NCBI GenBank assembly: GCA_002317575.1
Contig: DCIH01000062.1
Span: 37,922-52,801, forward strand
Direction of reading: 5' to 3'
DNA: 14,880 bases
Source of the DNA: Verrucomicrobia bacterium UBA1731
GTDB lineage: Bacteria; Verrucomicrobiota; Kiritimatiellia; RFP12; UBA1067
The translations under genes and the position numbers were made by a program. Below, piece after piece: positions 13,260 to 14,880 of this stretch. Each line of letters begins with the position of its first letter. Positions within the stretch are counted from its first letter, which is position 1. The notes below the pieces were generated by a model, which searched no databases, was not told the DNA's origin, and saw nothing but the letters and a program-made list of their open reading frames with translations.

Positions 13260-14620
13260 AAGTGGGGGCGTTTTAAGAGAGTATTGTTATTATGCTTGCG
13301 ACGGATAAAGATTGCGTAAATAATTGCGATTTGGAGCGTTGCCGAAATCAAAGTGCCAATCGTCATGTTTTGTAGGCTGGAAAGATTGCAGTTTCTCATG
13401 AATGTCACAATGCTTCCGGGAATTTTTCCAGTGAAGAATTCATAGCCGGTAAAGGTGATTAGAACTCCCAGCCAGGATAAGTTCATGCAAATCGTTACAT
13501 AGGAAATCGCAAAACGTCGACAGGCCATTTCATATGTGGTAATGTTTCCGATAATCATGCCCATCCCTGTCGCAACGGTGAGATAGGGCAGTAAGTATGA
13601 GAAATCAGCATATGTCGCCCATGTCGAATTAATGAGAAAGAGTTGTTTTGCAATGAAGCAAAAAAGGGCGGCGATCATCGCAATGCTGATGCTTGAGGCC
13701 AAAATTGCTTTTCTTAGGACGCCTTCATTTTCATGTCCCTTTTCATGCGACTCTGCGGCTAATGGAAAAAGAACTATTGATATGGATGATCCTAGAAAAG
13801 TTGCGATGTCAGTAAAGCGCGTTATCATGTAATAGGCGGCTGATTCAATTTCGGGTAAGCGTTGTCGGTAGATCGTTGTGTTTGTGGTTGAGATTAGGAC
13901 ACCAAAACATGTAATCACTGCTATCGGCCATGTGTAGGTGAGGATTTCTTTCCAGTCCTTGCGCCAGGAGGGGTCGGGGGGGTAGGGCTTGAGGGCGCGG
14001 TGGGTGTCGTAGGCGGCGCAGGCTGTCGTTACGACTCCCGGGGTTGTCTGGCCGAGCATGTAGCCGGAAAGGGCGCGGATGGGCATGGCGACGAGCATGG
14101 TGACGAGTCGGACGGGGGCGCTGATGATCGCCGTGAAGGACATCGTCTTGAAGCGCTTGAGGCCTTGCTGGGTGCTGGTAACGAGCTGTCCGATGGCGGC
14201 GACGAAACCGCTTGCGAGGATGAGGATGGTGAGGAGGCCGGATTCGATGCGGAGGCGCTCGTAGAAGTAGGGCATGACGAGGTAGGCGCCGGCGATGCAG
14301 ACGACAAAGAGAATCGCCGAGATGCCGAGGACATCGCGGATGAAGCTCTTGACCTTGCCGTATTCGCCGCGGGTGGCGTAGGTGTTCACGTATTTCGCGA
14401 AGACGATGGCGACGACGCCGAGCGGGATGGTGAGGAAGGAGGTGAGCTGCTGGAGGGGAAGTACTGCGCCGAGTTCGTTCGGCCCCACGTATTTCGGGAC
14501 GAGCCAAAGGCCGATGAAGGCGTTGATGGCGTCGCCGAAGCGGCAGGCGATGAAGATCATCGCCGAATACCACCAGAGGTCGCCCACGCGCGCGTGGAGT
14601 TTGGAAAGGAACTGTCGCAT
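13256..14620 (-). CDS. Wzx-type oligosaccharide flippase
   Basis: 454 residues, about 12-14 hydrophobic segments, the length and pattern of the MATE/MOP-superfamily polysaccharide flippases that move lipid-linked oligosaccharides across the inner membrane. The N-terminal pattern (FGDAINAFIGLWLVPKYVGPNELGAVLPLQQL) fits the family. The frame is open to 14845, but Met 14620 (MRQFLSKLHARVGDLWWY) is chosen because a -10 box lies 9 nt upstream and family proteins start near this point. First gene of the operon flippase-methyltransferase-GT2-GT17. The first ~220 codons are GC-rich (one 60-nt stretch at 14101-14160 is 60% GC) while the rest is AT-richer (13621-13680 is 40%), so the gene looks like a recombinant with a junction near 13920-13980. 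No wzy polymerase is recognised in the window. Confidence 0.86.
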   Translation of the reverse strand: MRQFLSKLHARVGDLWWYSAMIFIACRFGDAINAFIGLWLVPKYVGPNELGAVLPLQQLTSFLTIPLGVVAIVFAKYVNTYATRGEYGKVKSFIRDVLGISAILFVVCIAGAYLVMPYFYERLRIESGLLTILILASGFVAAIGQLVTSTQQGLKRFKTMSFTAIISAPVRLVTMLVAMPIRALSGYMLGQTTPGVVTTACAAYDTHRALKPYPPDPSWRKDWKEILTYTWPIAVITCFGVLISTTNTTIYRQRLPEIESAAYYMITRFTDIATFLGSSISIVLFPLAAESHEKGHENEGVLRKAILASSISIAMIAALFCFIAKQLFLINSTWATYADFSYLLPYLTVATGMGMIIGNITTYEMACRRFAISYVTICMNLSWLGVLITFTGYEFFTGKIPGSIVTFMRNCNLSSLQNMTIGTLISATLQIAIIYAIFIRRKHNNNTLLKRPHL

Positions 14621-14629
14621 TGGCGGGGG

Positions 14630-14638
14630 ATTATAACA
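14630..14638 (-). promoter_or_regulatory. Extended -10 promoter for the flippase operon (near-leaderless)
   Basis: Minus strand TGT-TATAAT, with TATAAT at 14635-14630, 9 nt before the ATG at 14620. The expected start site leaves a leader of only a few bases, with no room for a Shine-Dalgarno. A heptamer pair (14648-14661) lies upstream, as at the other promoters. Confidence 0.6.
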
Positions 14639-14647
14639 CGTTTGGCG

Positions 14648-14661
14648 GGTTGAAAGTTGGA
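14648..14661 (-). repeat. TTCAACY-type heptamer pair
   Basis: GGTTGAA and AGTTGGA on the plus strand (TCCAACT, TTCAACC on the minus strand), 12 bp upstream of the flippase -10. Matches the array upstream of the promoter at 2235. Confidence 0.45.
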
Positions 14662-14697
14662 GGGACCGCGATTGGGGCGTGCTGAGTCGTACTGACA

Positions 14698-14759
14698 GGA
14701 GAAGCGGCGCCTCCCGTCCGCCGTAGCTTCCGCGCAGGCGGATCGCCGCTTCAGAGGCG
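14698..14759 (+). repeat. GGAG-headed palindromic element, second block
   Basis: GGAG (14698-14701) followed by AAGCGGCG, which can pair with CGCC-gta-GCTT (14719-14729) or with CGCCGCTT (14744-14751). Ends CGCCGCTTCAGAGGCG, as does the block at 1734-1861; the interior is different. Confidence 0.55.
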
Positions 14760-14768
14760 CCCCTCACC

Positions 14769-14792
14769 GTAGAGCAGTTCGTCCCGAACTGC
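14769..14792 (+). repeat. GTAG-headed REP-like hairpin, copy 2
   Basis: GTAG, A, then a 7-bp stem GCAGTTC/GAACTGC around the same GTCCC loop as the copy at 1709. Relative to that copy two stem positions changed, and both partners changed with them. Confidence 0.7.
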
Positions 14793-14833
14793 GGATTGGC
14801 GTGCTGACGAAAAAGGCACGTGGTCATTTCAGG

Positions 14834-14854
14834 GCTTCGCGGCAAGCGCGAAGC
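14834..14854 (+). repeat. 8-bp stem hairpin
   Basis: GCTTCGCG (14834-14841) and CGCGAAGC (14847-14854) around GCAAG. Resembles in form, not in sequence, the GAAACGC/GCGTTTC hairpin at 1813-1828; both lie in the repeat mosaics. Confidence 0.5.
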
Positions 14855-14856
14855 GG

Positions 14857-14880
14857 AAGCGGCGGGGGCGCCGCTTCTCC
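14857..14880 (-). repeat. GGAG-headed REP-like hairpin, minus orientation, at the window edge
   Basis: On the minus strand GGAG, then AAGCGGCG, loop CCCC, CGCCGCTT: a perfect 8-bp stem. It is the inverted counterpart of the GGAG element starting at 14698. May continue beyond the window. Confidence 0.6.

Noticed and set aside
13976..13982. G7 run in the flippase gene as a second phase-variation tract
   Set aside because: Seven is within the range expected in GC-rich DNA and below usual switching lengths. It lies near the composition junction, which I note but do not interpret.

Overview
The window looks like a surface-polysaccharide (O-antigen, capsule or S-layer-glycan type) biosynthesis locus of a GC-rich bacterium. 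It holds at least six putative glycosyltransferases, a Wzx-type flippase and two SAM-dependent methyltransferases, interspersed with palindromic extragenic repeats. No rRNA, tRNA or taxonomic marker gene is present. A Wzx flippase and a DUF234-type ATPase fit a diderm from the Planctomycetes-Verrucomicrobia-Lentisphaerae-Kiritimatiellae area, but that placement is a weak inference.

Layout. (1) 1-1712: the C-terminal part of a U32-family protein, translationally coupled to an O-methyltransferase. (2) 1709-2240: a gene-free mosaic of palindromic repeats ending in an extended -10 promoter. (3) 2327-6250, plus strand: GT4 glycosyltransferase A, then an AAA ATPase/DUF234 protein with its own promoter and a strong 5'-UTR hairpin, overlapped by GT4 glycosyltransferase B. 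(4) 6320-7735, minus strand: GT4 glycosyltransferase C, a paralogue of A and B that carries an in-frame palindromic repeat insertion. (5) 7783-10501, plus strand: a GT-A-like protein, a GT-C membrane glycosyltransferase containing a 13-G tract, and a 51-codon ORF that resembles the N-terminus of glycosyltransferase B. (6) 10543-14620, minus strand: an operon read from right to left as flippase, methyltransferase, GT2 glycosyltransferase and GT17 glycosyltransferase. (7) 14621-14880: promoter and further REP-like palindromes.

The likely collective job is to assemble a modified oligosaccharide repeat on a lipid carrier in the cytoplasm (GT4, GT2, GT17 and GT-A-like enzymes), methylate it or a precursor, flip it (Wzx) and add a residue on the periplasmic side (GT-C). 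The central part, about 8640-13930, is visibly lower in GC than its flanks, and the change of composition falls inside the flippase gene. This suggests recombinational exchange, as is common in polysaccharide loci.

The strongest observations are these: the G13 tract that would phase-switch the GT-C enzyme; the same REP-pair element found between genes and inserted in frame inside glycosyltransferase C; three promoters that appear to give leaderless mRNAs; GTAG-headed hairpins whose stems covary; and a 16-bp RNA hairpin just upstream of the ATPase ribosome binding site.
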